A stretch of DNA of 64,000 nucleotides from Bog-473 sp963745175 (GCA_963745175.1 CAVUWK010000010.1:143748-207747), one strand, 5' to 3'; counted from the stretch's first letter, positions 16,785 through 26,577 are shown. Notes: generated from the letters alone by a model not told the origin. Translations and numbers: made by a program.

Positions 16785-17912
16785 ATGACCGGAGAACACG
16801 TGCGCACCCGAAGTGGCCCCCGGCGGTGGGTGGTCGTCACCGTGTGTGCCGCCGCGCTCGTGGTCGCCGCGGGCGGGTTCGTCGCGTTCGACCGGTTGCA
16901 CAGCAATCAGGCCTCGGCGACCCCGGCGGCCCCGCCTCCCGCCCTCACCGTCGCGTCCGTGTCGCCCACCGGAGCCAACGTCGCCGCCGGCTCCACCGTC
17001 GCCGTGCAGTTCTCCACCGACCTTGCCCCGGGCAGCCCCATGCCGACGCTCACCCCGCCGGTCGCCGGGTCGTGGGCCGTGCTGTCGCCTTCGCTGCTCG
17101 AGTACCAGGCGAGCGGGCCGCTCGTGCCGGGCGCGACCGAGACGGTCACCGTTCCCGGCGGGCCGAGCGGCGTCGTGGGCTCGGAGGGCCAGCACCTGGC
17201 ACAGACGGTGACGTCACAGTTCTCCGTTGCGCCCGGTTCCATCCTCCGGCTGCAGCAGCTGTTGGCGGAACTGGGCTATCTCCCCCTCACGTTCACGCCG
17301 GCATCGCCGTTGACGTCGCCCACCCAGGAGGGCAACGACCAGGTGGGGTCCTTCACCTGGCGCTGGCCGAACCAACCGCTCTCGCTGTTGACCCTGTGGA
17401 CACCAGGCACCAATAACGTCATCACCCAGGGCGCCGTCATGAACTTCGAGTCCCAGAACAATCTGAAGACCGACGGGGTCGCTGGCCCTGAGGTGTGGAC
17501 GGACCTCCTTGCGGATGTGCAGAGCGGGAAGGGCGACGCGCTGCCCTGGGACTACGTCCTCGTGAGCCAGTCCCGCCCCGAGACCGCCACCGTCTACAAG
17601 GACGGGTCCGCCGTCTACAGCACCCCGGTCAACACCGGCGTGGCCGGAGCTCCCACCGAGAACGGCACCTGGCCTGTCTTCGCCCGCTACACCGTGACCA
17701 CCATGACCGGAACCAACCCGGATGGGTCGCATTACTCCGACCCCGGGATCCCGTGGGTGAGCTACTTCCACGGGGGGGACGCCCTGCACGGCTTCGTGCG
17801 TTCCTCCTACGGCTTCCCTCAGAGCGACGGCTGCGTGGAGATGCCGATCGCCAACGCCCAGACCGTGTTCCCGCTGACACCGCTGGGGACCCTGGTCACC
17901 GTCCAGGCGTAA
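16785..17912 (+). CDS. L,D-transpeptidase (YkuD) with Ig-like domain
   Basis: A 375-residue exported peptidoglycan cross-linking enzyme. A basic start is followed by one membrane helix (WVVVTVCAAALVVAAGGFVAF). An Ig-like domain (residues 52-145) and a peptidoglycan-binding-like segment (LRLQQLLAELGYLP, ...VMNFESQNNLKTDGVAGPEVW) come next. The C-terminal YkuD domain holds the catalytic HGF-x-RSSYGFPQSDGCVEMP motif with Ser, Gly and the nucleophilic Cys. It starts 33 bp after glnD and precedes a sortase, so the three genes may be transcribed together. Confidence 0.93.
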   Translation: MTGEHVRTRSGPRRWVVVTVCAAALVVAAGGFVAFDRLHSNQASATPAAPPPALTVASVSPTGANVAAGSTVAVQFSTDLAPGSPMPTLTPPVAGSWAVLSPSLLEYQASGPLVPGATETVTVPGGPSGVVGSEGQHLAQTVTSQFSVAPGSILRLQQLLAELGYLPLTFTPASPLTSPTQEGNDQVGSFTWRWPNQPLSLLTLWTPGTNNVITQGAVMNFESQNNLKTDGVAGPEVWTDLLADVQSGKGDALPWDYVLVSQSRPETATVYKDGSAVYSTPVNTGVAGAPTENGTWPVFARYTVTTMTGTNPDGSHYSDPGIPWVSYFHGGDALHGFVRSSYGFPQSDGCVEMPIANAQTVFPLTPLGTLVTVQA

Positions 17913-17961
17913 AAAAGGGCGAACGGGGCTGGGCCTCGGGCCGCTCTAATCTCTCAACCTG

Positions 17962-18876
17962 ATGTCTACGTTGCGACGGGTCGTCGACATCTTCGGGCGG
18001 ATCCTCATCGGCCTGGGGGTCCTGCTGCTCCTGTTCACCGCGTATCAGATCTGGGGCACCGCGGTGCAGGAGGCCCGCACCCAGTCCGGGCTGCGAACCC
18101 AGCTCCAGCAGGAGACGAACAGCCAGGCCATCCGCCAGGCCCTGGCCCAGGAGTCCGCGCTCGACAAGCTGCCGACGGGACCGCCCCAGACTGCTCCACG
18201 GACGACGGACCCGGCCGAGGGCAACCCGGTCGGCGACATCCGCATTCCGGTCATCGGCATCAACCAGGTCGTCGTCGAAGGCACCAACACGCCCGATCTG
18301 CGCAAGGGTCCCGGCCACTACATCGGCACGCCCCTGCCGGGCCAGGCCGGCAATGCCTCCATTGCCGGCCACCGGACCACCTACGGCCATCCGTTCTACA
18401 ACCTCGACTCGGTCAAGGTCGGTGACCCCATTGTTCTGACCACGCTCCAGGGCATCTTCGTCTACGACACCACCAGAAGCTTCGTCGTCTCCCCCAGTGA
18501 CGTCAGCGTGGTCGACAACGTGCTCGGCAACGAGCTCACCCTCACGACCTGCAATCCGCGCTTCAGCGCCTCGACCCGCCTCATCGTCAAGGCCACGCTG
18601 GCCCACTCCCAGCTGTTCCCGAACTCGGGCCTGCCCGTGGCCACGCTCCATGCGGACCCGAAGAGCCAGGATCTGGCGGGCAACTCCAATGTCGAGCTCA
18701 CCGACGCGTTGTTCTGGGGATTCATCACGGTCCTGGCCGTGGCGGGGATCCTTTATGCGGCGTACCGCTTCCGGCGGCGGCGCTGGGTCATCTACGGCGT
18801 GGGCGTCGTGGGCACCCTGGTGCTGCTCTGGTTCTTCTTCGGGGCCCTCAGCCCGCTGCTCCCGGCCAGCTTCTAG
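17962..18876 (+). CDS. Class E-like sortase
   Basis: A 304-residue membrane-bound cysteine transpeptidase. It has an N-terminal anchor (ILIGLGVLLLLFTAYQIW), a Gln-rich helical linker, then the sortase beta-barrel: IRIPVIGINQVVVEGT, the catalytic His in IAGHRTTYGHPFYNLD, the catalytic Cys in LTLTTCNPRFSASTRLIV with Arg close after it. Two extra C-terminal membrane segments (LFWGFITVLAVAGILYAAY and WVIYGVGVVGTLVLLWFFFGAL) are typical of actinobacterial class E sortases. No LPxTG-type substrate is encoded nearby. It follows the L,D-transpeptidase by 49 bp. Confidence 0.92.
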   Translation: MSTLRRVVDIFGRILIGLGVLLLLFTAYQIWGTAVQEARTQSGLRTQLQQETNSQAIRQALAQESALDKLPTGPPQTAPRTTDPAEGNPVGDIRIPVIGINQVVVEGTNTPDLRKGPGHYIGTPLPGQAGNASIAGHRTTYGHPFYNLDSVKVGDPIVLTTLQGIFVYDTTRSFVVSPSDVSVVDNVLGNELTLTTCNPRFSASTRLIVKATLAHSQLFPNSGLPVATLHADPKSQDLAGNSNVELTDALFWGFITVLAVAGILYAAYRFRRRRWVIYGVGVVGTLVLLWFFFGALSPLLPASF

Positions 18877-18881
18877 CGCCG

Positions 18882-20018
18882 GTGCTGGTTGAACAACCGC
18901 TGCCCGACCACTTCAGGGGCTTCGCGGCCGTCGTCGAGCGCGACGGCGGCACGACGTACTCCGCCATATGCCGTGCCGTGGCGGACGATGCGCACGTGCT
19001 GTCGCTCCTCGACGGCGCGCCACTCCCCCAGCGGCGCCCACTGCTACTCCTAGCGGCGGTTCACTTCCTGCTCCTCTCCGGCATCGAGCACCCGCTCGCC
19101 GCGTTCTACGACACGGTGGCCAGCGTGCGCGGCACCCCGGCGGGGGGGCCTCCGGCCCGGGGCGACGTCGCCGCAGCGTTCGCCGACTTCTGCGCGCTGC
19201 ACCGCGCCGAGGTCCAGCGCTTGGTCGCCACCCGCTCGACCCAGACCAACGAGGTCGGGCGCTGCACGTCCCTGCTGCCCGGCCTCTGCCACATCGCGTC
19301 GAGCTACGGGTGGCAGCAGCCCCTTTTCCTCCTCGACCTCGGCACCTCGGCGGGCCTCAACCTGCTCTTCGACGACTACGCCTACACCTACCGGGCTGCG
19401 CGGGGCGACGCGGTGCGCACGGCCGGGGCGGCTGGCGCGGCGGTCGCCCTCGAATGCTCGGTGCGGGACGACCTCACGGACCTCCCGGAGCTCCGGCTGC
19501 CGGTCGTGGCCGAACGGGTCGGACTCGATCTCGCGCCACTCGACCCCTTGTCCGACGACGATGCTCGCTGGCTGCTGGCCTGCCAGTGGCCCGACAACCC
19601 GGCGCGCTTCGGCCGCCTGCGCGCCGCGCTGGCCAACGCGCGGGCGGCGGCGCGGCCCCCGCGCCTCGAGCGTGGCGACATGGTGACGGACCTGCCCCGG
19701 GTGGGCGCCACCATCCCCGGTCACGGCCCGCTGGTCGTGTTCCACTCCTGGGTGGCGGCCTACCTCGACGAGCAACAGCAACGCACCCTCGCCGAGCAGG
19801 TCGCCGCGCTCGGCGCGCACCGGCCGGTGCACCACCTCTACTGCGAGACGCCCTTCGAGACGCCCGGCCTGCCCACCCCGCCTTCACGGGTGCCCCGCGA
19901 CGGGCCGGACCTGGCGACCGTGCTGGTCCACATCGGTCCCGGCGGCGCCGCGCCCGTGCGGCTCGCCGACACCCACCCGCACGGGTACTGGATCCGATGG
20001 TGGCCTGACGTGGGGTGA
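18882..20018 (+). CDS. DUF2332 family protein
   Basis: A 378-residue cytosolic protein beginning at GTG 18882, 6 bp after the sortase stop. It matches the DUF2332 pattern: HFRGFAAVVERDG..YSAICRAVADDAHVLSLL, FLLLSGIEHPLAAFYDTV, NEVGRCTSLLPGLCHIA, then a methyltransferase-like strand PLFLLDLGTSAGLNLLFDDYAY, and GPLVVFHSWVAAYLDEQQQ. The LDLGTSAGLN segment hints at a Rossmann-type nucleotide or SAM site. No function is established for the family. Confidence 0.85.
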   Translation: MLVEQPLPDHFRGFAAVVERDGGTTYSAICRAVADDAHVLSLLDGAPLPQRRPLLLLAAVHFLLLSGIEHPLAAFYDTVASVRGTPAGGPPARGDVAAAFADFCALHRAEVQRLVATRSTQTNEVGRCTSLLPGLCHIASSYGWQQPLFLLDLGTSAGLNLLFDDYAYTYRAARGDAVRTAGAAGAAVALECSVRDDLTDLPELRLPVVAERVGLDLAPLDPLSDDDARWLLACQWPDNPARFGRLRAALANARAAARPPRLERGDMVTDLPRVGATIPGHGPLVVFHSWVAAYLDEQQQRTLAEQVAALGAHRPVHHLYCETPFETPGLPTPPSRVPRDGPDLATVLVHIGPGGAAPVRLADTHPHGYWIRWWPDVG

Positions 20019-20134
20019 GGTCGATACGCCGGGACTGTGGCGCAACATGCGAGGGACTCGATGTCCGTCAGGGGAGCGCTTCCCCCTTCGGCGCCTGCTC
20101 TCAGTCGTAGGATCACCGAGTCGAGGGAGGGAGC

Positions 20135-21571
20135 GTGGAGATGAACAACTACGAGCCGTCGGACGGGGTTCGGCATATCCGGGACCAACTCGAGCATCCC
20201 ATCATCGACAGCGACGGACACCTGATCGAGTTCCTCCCCCTCGTACGGGACCTGCTCGTCGATCTGGCCGACGAGTCGGTGGCGCAGCGCTTCGATGCCC
20301 TCGTGCACAGCGGTAAGACGCTTCAGGGAGTCAGCGACGAGATGCGCAAACGCCACGGCATCACCCAGACGCCCTGGTGGGGTATCCCCACCCGCAATAC
20401 CCTCGACCGGGCAACTGCCATGCTCCCGCGCCTGCTCTACGAGCGCCTCGATGAGATTGGTCTCGACGTTGCCGTGTTGTATCCCACCTACGGACTCATC
20501 CCCATCCACATCATCGACGAGGAGCTGCGCCAAGCCATGGCGGCTGCGTTCAACGTCTACCTCGCAGAGCAGTACGCCCCGTACGCCGACCGACTGATCC
20601 CAGTGGCCTGCATCCCCACGTTCACTCCCGAAGAGGCTCTGGCCGAGCTCGAACACGCTGTCGTCGATCTCGGACTCCGGGCGGTCATGATGGGAGGTGC
20701 CATCCCGCGCCCGATTCCCGAAGGTGGTCCGGGGGCGACCTGGATGGACGGACTCGGCCACGGCTCTCTCTACGACTACGACCCGCTTTGGCGGCGGTGC
20801 GCCGAGCTCGGGGTCTCCCCCACGTTTCACTCGACCGGCTCGGGGTGGGGCTCGCGGATGTCGACAAGCAATTTCGTCTACAACCACATCGGCAACTTCG
20901 CTGCCGCAGGCGAACTGACCGCTCGCTCGCTCCTCATGGGAGGGGTGCCACTGCGGTTCCCCCGACTCCGCTTCGCGTTCCAGGAGGGCGGCACCGCGTG
21001 GGCGTGCAACCTCTACAGCAACGTGATGGGGCACTGGGAGAAGCGCAATGCCGAAGCTGTGAAGCGCTACGACCCGGCCGAGCTTGACCTCGAGATGCTC
21101 ACCTCGCTGTTCGACGACTTCGCGGAGGGTCGGGTCCGGGAACGCCTGAGCCGACTCGACGAGGGCCTCGGCCTGCTGTCCGAGCCGATGGTCGAGGGGG
21201 CAAGCGTCGATGACTTCGCCGAATCCCTGATTCGTTCGCCCGAGGACATTCGCGAGGTGTTCAGCCGCCAATACTTCTTTGGCTGCGAGGCCGACGACCC
21301 CATGGCTGCAGTCGCCTTCGACGAACGGCTCAACCCGCTCGGGGCCCGCATACCCGCCCTCTTTGCCAGCGACATCGGCCACTGGGACGTCCCGGACTTC
21401 CGCAACGTGCTCGAGGAGGCGTGGGAACTTGTCGAGCACGGCCTCCTCGATCCCGAGGGTTTTCGCCACTTCACCTTCGCCAATCCGGTGCGACTCTGGG
21501 CGGAGACGAACCCGGGATTCTTCGAGGGGACGTGCGTCGAGAAGGCGGTTACGGATGAACTCACCCCCTAA
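20135..21571 (+). CDS. Amidohydrolase-2 family metal-dependent hydrolase
   Basis: A 478-residue TIM-barrel enzyme. The family start is visible as HPIIDSDGHLIEFLPL, where the metal ligand motif DxH/DxD is DSDGH. Conserved later blocks are YPTYGLIPIH, YAPYADRLIPVACIPTFTPEEALAELEHAV, a FHSTGSG strand with the metal-binding His, and FASDIGHWDVPDF near the end with the Asp-His pair. Members include decarboxylases and hydrolases of aromatic acids; the substrate cannot be told. A GGAGATG-type site precedes the start. It ends 4 bp into the convergent VOC gene. A second, related enzyme lies at 60593. Confidence 0.88.
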   Translation: MEMNNYEPSDGVRHIRDQLEHPIIDSDGHLIEFLPLVRDLLVDLADESVAQRFDALVHSGKTLQGVSDEMRKRHGITQTPWWGIPTRNTLDRATAMLPRLLYERLDEIGLDVAVLYPTYGLIPIHIIDEELRQAMAAAFNVYLAEQYAPYADRLIPVACIPTFTPEEALAELEHAVVDLGLRAVMMGGAIPRPIPEGGPGATWMDGLGHGSLYDYDPLWRRCAELGVSPTFHSTGSGWGSRMSTSNFVYNHIGNFAAAGELTARSLLMGGVPLRFPRLRFAFQEGGTAWACNLYSNVMGHWEKRNAEAVKRYDPAELDLEMLTSLFDDFAEGRVRERLSRLDEGLGLLSEPMVEGASVDDFAESLIRSPEDIREVFSRQYFFGCEADDPMAAVAFDERLNPLGARIPALFASDIGHWDVPDFRNVLEEAWELVEHGLLDPEGFRHFTFANPVRLWAETNPGFFEGTCVEKAVTDELTP

Positions 21572-21963
21572 GAGGGCCCGATCAAATCCCAACGATTGCC
21601 TGCGACGTCCAGAAACACTGCGACCCTTCCGTATGGCTCGGTGCGGGGAGGGGTGACGAACTCGACACCAACCGACGCCATCCTGCTTTGGGTCTGGTCG
21701 AAGTCATCGACGCGCAAAAAGAAGCCGACGCGACCAGCCACTTGGCCTCCAATAATGGATGTTTGATCAACTCCATCAGCCCGTGCGAGCAAGACCCCGG
21801 TCTGACCTCCGGGCGGACGGACGACGACCCATCGCTTTGGATGTCCATCGCTGGTCACCGCGGGAGCATCCTCCACCAACTCAAATCCCAGCTTCTCGAC
21901 GAAGAACTCGATCGCGGGGTCGTAGCTCTCTACAACGAGCGTGACCAGGTCTACACGAGCCAT
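21568..21963 (-). CDS. VOC (glyoxalase-like) family protein
   Basis: A 131-residue single-domain protein with two beta-alpha-beta-beta-beta units: VDLVTLVVESYDPAIEFFVEKLGFELVEDA and RVGFFLRVDDFDQTQSRMASVGVEF, ending in VAVFLDVAGNRWDLIGPS. Metal-ligand-type residues would be near the strand starts. VOC proteins range from lyases and dioxygenases to resistance proteins, so only the fold is assigned. Its last 4 bp overlap the end of the convergent amidohydrolase gene. Confidence 0.85.
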   Translation of the reverse strand: MARVDLVTLVVESYDPAIEFFVEKLGFELVEDAPAVTSDGHPKRWVVVRPPGGQTGVLLARADGVDQTSIIGGQVAGRVGFFLRVDDFDQTQSRMASVGVEFVTPPRTEPYGRVAVFLDVAGNRWDLIGPS

Positions 21964-22200
21964 CTGGAAAGTGTCTCACTGGAGGCGACCGATCGTCTTC
22001 GTTGGAGGTGAAGCTGGGATGAACGAGTCTCCACTGCCGATATTCATCCTTCAGTTCGGGGTGGAATTGCCAGATGACAAGGGCAAAACGTTCGCGAACG
22101 AGTGCCGGATCCGTGCTGACCACAGTCCGAACCAGGTCGGTCGCCTCTGACCAGCTCGGCGCCGTGTCCGAGCGGAGTGTGGCCGATAGCATCACCCGGC

Positions 22201-23716
22201 ATGGACGCCGACAACGACAAGCGGGATCCCTCTCGACCTGACGACCATCGGAGGCTCAGCCGCCGAACGCTCCTCGGGTATGCCGGCGCGGGCGCGGCCG
22301 CCGGTGCCCTCGGGCCGGTGCTCGCCGGCGGGGCGCTGTCCCGCGCCACAGCGGACCCACCGGTTCAGGGAGGCATGCCGGTGAGCCCCTCGTCGCCGCA
22401 GTACCCGGCACTCAAGGTCCTCGGGCGCAATGGCTTGCGGCTACCCGATTCGCTCCCTTTCCCGGATCTGCCCGCCGGCACCGACACCATGCCGACCATC
22501 GACCACGTGGTCGTGATCGTCATGGAGAACCATTCGTTCGACAACCTCCTCGGGATGCTCAGCCGGAGCGACGGATTCAAGCTCGGCCCCGGCGCACAGC
22601 CCACAGCGACTAACCCATATGCCGATGGCCGGATACAGCACGCGTTCCACATGCCGACGACGTGCCAGCTGCACGGCGCACCTGGCCAGGAGTGGTCGAC
22701 ATCCCATGTGGCGTACGACAACGGCGCCATGGACGGCTTCGTCCGTGGCTCGGGCCCGGTGGCGATGGGCTACTGGACCCAGAACGACATCCCGTTCACC
22801 TACAGCCTGGCGTCGACCTTCCCCCTCGCCGACCGCTGGTTCTGTTCCGTTCTCGGGCAGACGGATCCCAACCGCCGCTACCTGATCGCTGGGACCTCTG
22901 GTGGGATGACCGACGACGTCGGCCTCCCGTCTCAGACCGCCCTCCTGTCGCAGCCGGCAGCGAACGGGACAATCTTCCAGAGACTGACGTCGTACGGCAT
23001 CGACTGGGCCAATTACCGCGACCTCATTCCCGTTCGGTGCGACACCCGAGCTCTACCCCATCAACGACACATCCTTGGAGTCGGGCACTCACCTACGGCC
23101 GTTCGCCAAGTTCTTCACCGATGCGGCGGCGGGAACGCTGCCGAGCTTTTCCTTCCTCGACGAGGACTTCGGCACGCAGTCCCAGGAGGATCCTCAGAAC
23201 ATCGTTGTGGGCGAGGCCATGCTGGCCCAGGTGGTCCAGGCAGTCGGCAACGGGCCGGGTTGGGCGCGATCGATACTCGTCATCACCTACGACGAACACG
23301 GTGGTTACTATGACCACGTGCCGCCGCCGGTTGCCCTCGCGCCAGACTCAATTGCCCCCGTCGTGGTGGGTAACGAGAGCACCTACGACGGTTTTGAGCG
23401 CTACGGGTTCCGCGTGCCCGGGCTCATCGTGTCTCCGTACTCGAAGCGACAGCACGTCAGCCACACCGTGTTCGACCACACCTCGATGCTGGCGCTGGTG
23501 GAGCGGAAGTGGAACCTGCCGGCGATGACATTCCGCGACGCCAACGCGAACGATCTCACCGACCTCATCGATCTCAACGCCATGGCCCGAAGCCAACCGA
23601 TCTTCCCGGCGCTGCCGGCGTTGGCGGCTGCCGGCAACACGCCAGAGGCATTGGCGTGTTCGACAACGGGACCGGGGACGATACCTCCGCCGGGCAGCAT
23701 CACTCCCGCTCCCTAG
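22201..23716 (+). pseudogene. Tat-exported phosphoesterase (phospholipase C/acid phosphatase type), one frameshift
   Basis: About 505 residues once one extra base is removed. The N-terminus has a Tat signal (LSRRTLLGYAGAGAAAGALG). The phosphoesterase domain shows IDHVVVIVMENHSFDNLLGML with the catalytic ENHSFD motif, then LADRWFCSVLGQTDPNRRYLIAGT, SILVITYDEHGGYYDHVPPP and VPGLIVSPYSK. The frame breaks at 23032: ATT-CCC-(G)-TTC-GGT restores DLIPFGATPELYPIND. Either the gene is recently inactivated or the base is an insertion error; everything else is well preserved. An intact product would release phosphate from phospholipids or phosphoesters outside the membrane. Confidence 0.88.
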
Positions 23717-23743
23717 CCGAGCGGAAAGCGTGATGCGCCCGGG

Positions 23744-25033
23744 TTAGGCGTCCGGCCCCCAGGGTGCGTCGCGCCGGGCCGGCACCTGCACCCCCTCCTC
23801 GGTCACCATGGACGCGGCACCCACCGCGCCCCGGCCGAAGCGGTTGCGGATGGCGTCGACGGTCGCCGTGACGTCGGACCAGGACTGCTCGCGCGCCGTG
23901 GCGCTCTCGTTGTCCTCGTCGAGCCCGTCCCCGAGGTCGAAGGAGAGCTGATCCACCCCGCCGGCGGTCAGACCCGACGCACTCACGCCCAGAAGCCGGA
24001 TGCCCTCGCCGGGATCGACGCCCGACAGCAGGGCCGCCGCCACCTGCCCGATGGCCCCGCCCGTGGCGATCGGCCGCTCCATGGTGTGCGCCCGCGACAC
24101 CAGCGAGAGATCCTTGAACTTGACCTTGACGGTGATGGTGCGGGCGGAGCTGGACGCGCCGCGCAGCATGGTCGCCACCGACTCGGCCATGCGGAGCACG
24201 TGGCGCTCGAGCTCGTGCGCGTCGACGAGATCCTGGCTGAAGGTCTCCTCGTGCCCGATCGACTTGCTGGGCCGGTTCGGATTCACCGGATCGGGGTCCT
24301 CGCCGCGGGCCAGCGCGGCCAGGTGCGCGCCACTGGCCTTGCCCAGCCGGCGCACCACACTGTCGACCGGGAGGGCGGCCAGGTCGCCCACCGTCCGCAC
24401 GCCGAGATCGTGCAGGCGCTTGGCCGTGGCCGGGCCGACGCCCCACAGCGCCTCCACGTCGTGGGCGTGCAGGAAGGCGAGCTCGTCGGCGGGCTCGACG
24501 AGATACACCCCGGCGCCCGGCTCGAGCCCGGCTCGGCTGGCTCGCGGCTTGGCGGCCCGCGAGGCCAGCTTGGCGATCATCTTGGAGCGGCCGATCCCGA
24601 CCGCGCACTCCAGATGGAGCTCGTCGTGCACACGGCGGCGCAACCCGTGCGCGATCTCGGCCGGCGGCCCGAGCAGTCGCACCGCACCGGCGACATCGAC
24701 GAACGCCTCGTCGAGACCGATCGGCTCGACCATCGGGGTGATGTCGGCCAGGACCTTGTGGAGCTCCGCGCTGACCTCCGCGTAGCGGCTGTGGCGCCCG
24801 GCGAGGAAGATGGCCTCGGGGCAGAGCTGGCGGGCCCGCACCGACGGCATGGCCGAGCGCACGCCGTACACGCGCGCCTCGTAGGTGCACGACGCCACAA
24901 CACCGCGTGCTCCGGCGCCGCCCACGATCACAGGCTTGCCGGCCAGGGCAGGATCGTCGAGCACCTCGACCGACGCGAAGAACGCGTCCATGTCGACGTG
25001 CAGGATGGTGGGGGCGGCGGGCCGCTCAGCCAC
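23744..25033 (-). CDS. dinB: DNA polymerase IV
   Basis: A 429-residue Y-family translesion polymerase. Catalytic motifs are HVDMDAFFASVEVLDDP (first Asp pair) and EPIGLDEAFVDVAG (second Asp-Glu). The helix-hairpin-helix thumb is seen in LWGVGPATAKRLHDLGVRTVGDLAALP and the little-finger domain follows KSIGHEETF. A C-terminal extension of about 60 residues ends in VQVPARRDAPWGPDA, not a clear beta-clamp motif. It is the last gene of a LysM-nrdR-PIG-L-dinB operon (start overlaps the PIG-L stop by 8 bp), which places it behind the three LexA boxes near 26.6 kb. Confidence 0.95.
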   Translation of the reverse strand: MAERPAAPTILHVDMDAFFASVEVLDDPALAGKPVIVGGAGARGVVASCTYEARVYGVRSAMPSVRARQLCPEAIFLAGRHSRYAEVSAELHKVLADITPMVEPIGLDEAFVDVAGAVRLLGPPAEIAHGLRRRVHDELHLECAVGIGRSKMIAKLASRAAKPRASRAGLEPGAGVYLVEPADELAFLHAHDVEALWGVGPATAKRLHDLGVRTVGDLAALPVDSVVRRLGKASGAHLAALARGEDPDPVNPNRPSKSIGHEETFSQDLVDAHELERHVLRMAESVATMLRGASSSARTITVKVKFKDLSLVSRAHTMERPIATGGAIGQVAAALLSGVDPGEGIRLLGVSASGLTAGGVDQLSFDLGDGLDEDNESATAREQSWSDVTATVDAIRNRFGRGAVGAASMVTEEGVQVPARRDAPWGPDA

Positions 25034-25727
25034 CGAGGGTCAACCGGCGGAACCCCTCGGCGTAGGGCACGCCGACCCTCCGGCCCTCCTCCGCCGCCCG
25101 TCGCCGCACCGCCTCCCCGGCCCACCCGTCCTGGTCGGCGAACTGGGTCCGGTGGCACTCCACGGCCGAGGCCTTGGTCTCGATGGTGTCGCTGATGTCG
25201 ACCCACTCGTCAGGGTCCAAGGTGGCCGACAGGAGCACCGTGGAGACCTGATGGGGCGGACCGGCGTCGGGGAAGTAGTGCGGGAGCGCCGCGGCCGGGG
25301 CCACGGCGTCGAGCAGCGCCGCCCCGGCGATCCGGTGGTCGCGGTGGTTGAAGTAGTCCCGCCCGAAGAACACCGCCGTGGGGTCATGGCCACAGACCAC
25401 GTCGGGACGCAGGGCGCGCACCCGCTCGACGAGGGTGCGCCGGAAATCCTCCGAGTCGGTGAGCTCGCCGTCGGGGAAGCCGAGATTGTCGACGCTGGCG
25501 AGGCCGATCAGCGCCGACGACGCATCGAGCTCGGCGGCACGCTGGGCCGCCAGGTCCTCCGGCACCACCGAGGGGTCGGCCGTCCCCTTGCCGCCGTCCG
25601 TGCAGACGACCAGGTGTACGGCGGCGCCCGCCTCGGCCCAGCGGGCCAGCGTCCCGCCGCAGGCGACGTCGGCATCGTCAGGATGGGCGTAGACGGCCAG
25701 GACGACGCCCGGCGCCTCCTCCATCAC
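25026..25727 (-). CDS. PIG-L family deacetylase
   Basis: A 233-residue zinc-dependent N-acetyl hydrolase of the LmbE/PIG-L group. The zinc site is given by VYAHPDDADVACGG (AHPDD) and FNHRDHRIAG (HxDH). Members deacetylate GlcNAc-containing small molecules such as mycothiol and bacillithiol precursors or their conjugates. This one could be MshB- or Mca-like, but specificity cannot be read. It is translationally coupled to nrdR (4-bp overlap) and to dinB (8-bp overlap). Confidence 0.9.
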   Translation of the reverse strand: MMEEAPGVVLAVYAHPDDADVACGGTLARWAEAGAAVHLVVCTDGGKGTADPSVVPEDLAAQRAAELDASSALIGLASVDNLGFPDGELTDSEDFRRTLVERVRALRPDVVCGHDPTAVFFGRDYFNHRDHRIAGAALLDAVAPAAALPHYFPDAGPPHQVSTVLLSATLDPDEWVDISDTIETKASAVECHRTQFADQDGWAGEAVRRRAAEEGRRVGVPYAEGFRRLTLGG

Positions 25728-26191
25728 TTCCGCTTCGGCTCCGTCGTCTTGGTCAGCAGCCCCGCCTCCCGCTGGAAGTCGCCGGCCTCCTCGAAGCCCT
25801 TGTAGACGCTGGCGAAGCGGAGATAGGCCACGTCGTCGAGTCCCTGCAGTCGCTCGAGGACGGCGACGCCGACCTGCTGGCTGGTCGGCTCCGTGGTCTC
25901 GGCCCGCAAGGCGTCTTCCACGGCCTGAGCCAGCTCCTCCATCTGCTCGTTGGTGACGGGTCGGTTCTTCGTGGCCGAGCGGATGCCCTCGACGACCTTG
26001 GCCCGGTCGAAAGGCTCACGCAGGCCGCTGCGCTTCACGACCCACAGCGGCACCTCTTCGACCCGTTCGAACGTCGTGAAGCGGCGCTCGCAGCCGAGGC
26101 ATTCACGGCGGCGGCGGATCGCCCCGCCCTCTTCGGCCTGGCGTGAATCCACGACGCGGTCGTCATCCACACCGCACCAGGGACACCGCAC
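25724..26191 (-). CDS. nrdR: Transcriptional repressor NrdR
   Basis: A 155-residue ribonucleotide-reductase repressor. A zinc ribbon (MRCPWCG...RRRECLGCERRFTTFER, two CxxC pairs) is followed by the ATP-cone domain (VKRSGLREPFDRAKVVEGIRSATKNRPV, ...GLDDVAYLRFASVYKGFEEAGDF). It senses (d)ATP and binds nrd promoters; no nrd gene is in the window. It starts 14 bp after the LysM gene, a linkage known from mycobacteria (nrdR beside the lexA-proximal LysM protein). Confidence 0.96.
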   Translation of the reverse strand: MRCPWCGVDDDRVVDSRQAEEGGAIRRRRECLGCERRFTTFERVEEVPLWVVKRSGLREPFDRAKVVEGIRSATKNRPVTNEQMEELAQAVEDALRAETTEPTSQQVGVAVLERLQGLDDVAYLRFASVYKGFEEAGDFQREAGLLTKTTEPKRK

Positions 26192-26205
26192 ACCGCCGAC
26201 GTTAG

Positions 26206-26562
26206 TCAGGGAATGAAGATGTGCTCCCCCGGCACGACCAGGCTCGTCCCTGTCTCGCGGGTCAGCTGCCCGGTCAGCGAGGCGGCGTGCGCGGGGTCGG
26301 CCCGGCTGGCGATGGAGGCGAGCGTGTCGCCGGCCTTGACGACGTACTCCTGACCTTGGGCCGGCGCGGCCTGGGCCAACGTGCTCCCGCCGAGGGCGCG
26401 GATCGGCAGCGCCAGGAGGACGAGCAGGGTCACGACGCCCGCGCCCACGACCACCCGGCGGCGGCGCACCCGGGGGGAAGGTGCGATCCGCGCCGGCTGG
26501 TCGGGCAGGACGTACAGCCGGGGGCGGTACGTCTCGAAATCGAGCTCATATGCGACCGTCAT
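26206..26562 (-). CDS. SOS-induced LysM cell-division inhibitor candidate
   Basis: A 118-residue single-pass protein. A short cytosolic part is followed by a membrane helix (RRVVVGAGVVTLLVLLALPIRALG) and an external LysM domain (YVVKAGDTLASIASRADPAHAASLTGQLTRETG). This architecture and its position beside nrdR match the YneA/ChiZ type proteins that halt division during SOS (in Mycobacterium tuberculosis the order is nrdR, LysM protein, lexA). Start ATG 26562 has a GGGAGA site. Three LexA boxes stand upstream. Call combines architecture, synteny and regulation; the activity itself is inferred. Confidence 0.82.
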   Translation of the reverse strand: MTVAYELDFETYRPRLYVLPDQPARIAPSPRVRRRRVVVGAGVVTLLVLLALPIRALGGSTLAQAAPAQGQEYVVKAGDTLASIASRADPAHAASLTGQLTRETGTSLVVPGEHIFIP

Positions 26563-26577
26563 GGCGTCTCCCTCTTT

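Noticed and set aside
15036..17195. 719-residue minus-strand open frame
   Set aside because: Lies opposite glnD and the L,D-transpeptidase gene; no domain content.
19838..21592. 584-residue minus-strand open frame
   Set aside because: Antisense to the DUF2332 and amidohydrolase genes, which carry clear motifs.
21881..22195. 104-residue minus-strand frame before the VOC gene
   Set aside because: It overlaps the VOC start in another frame and shows no recognisable domain or clear ribosome site; support is too weak to list.
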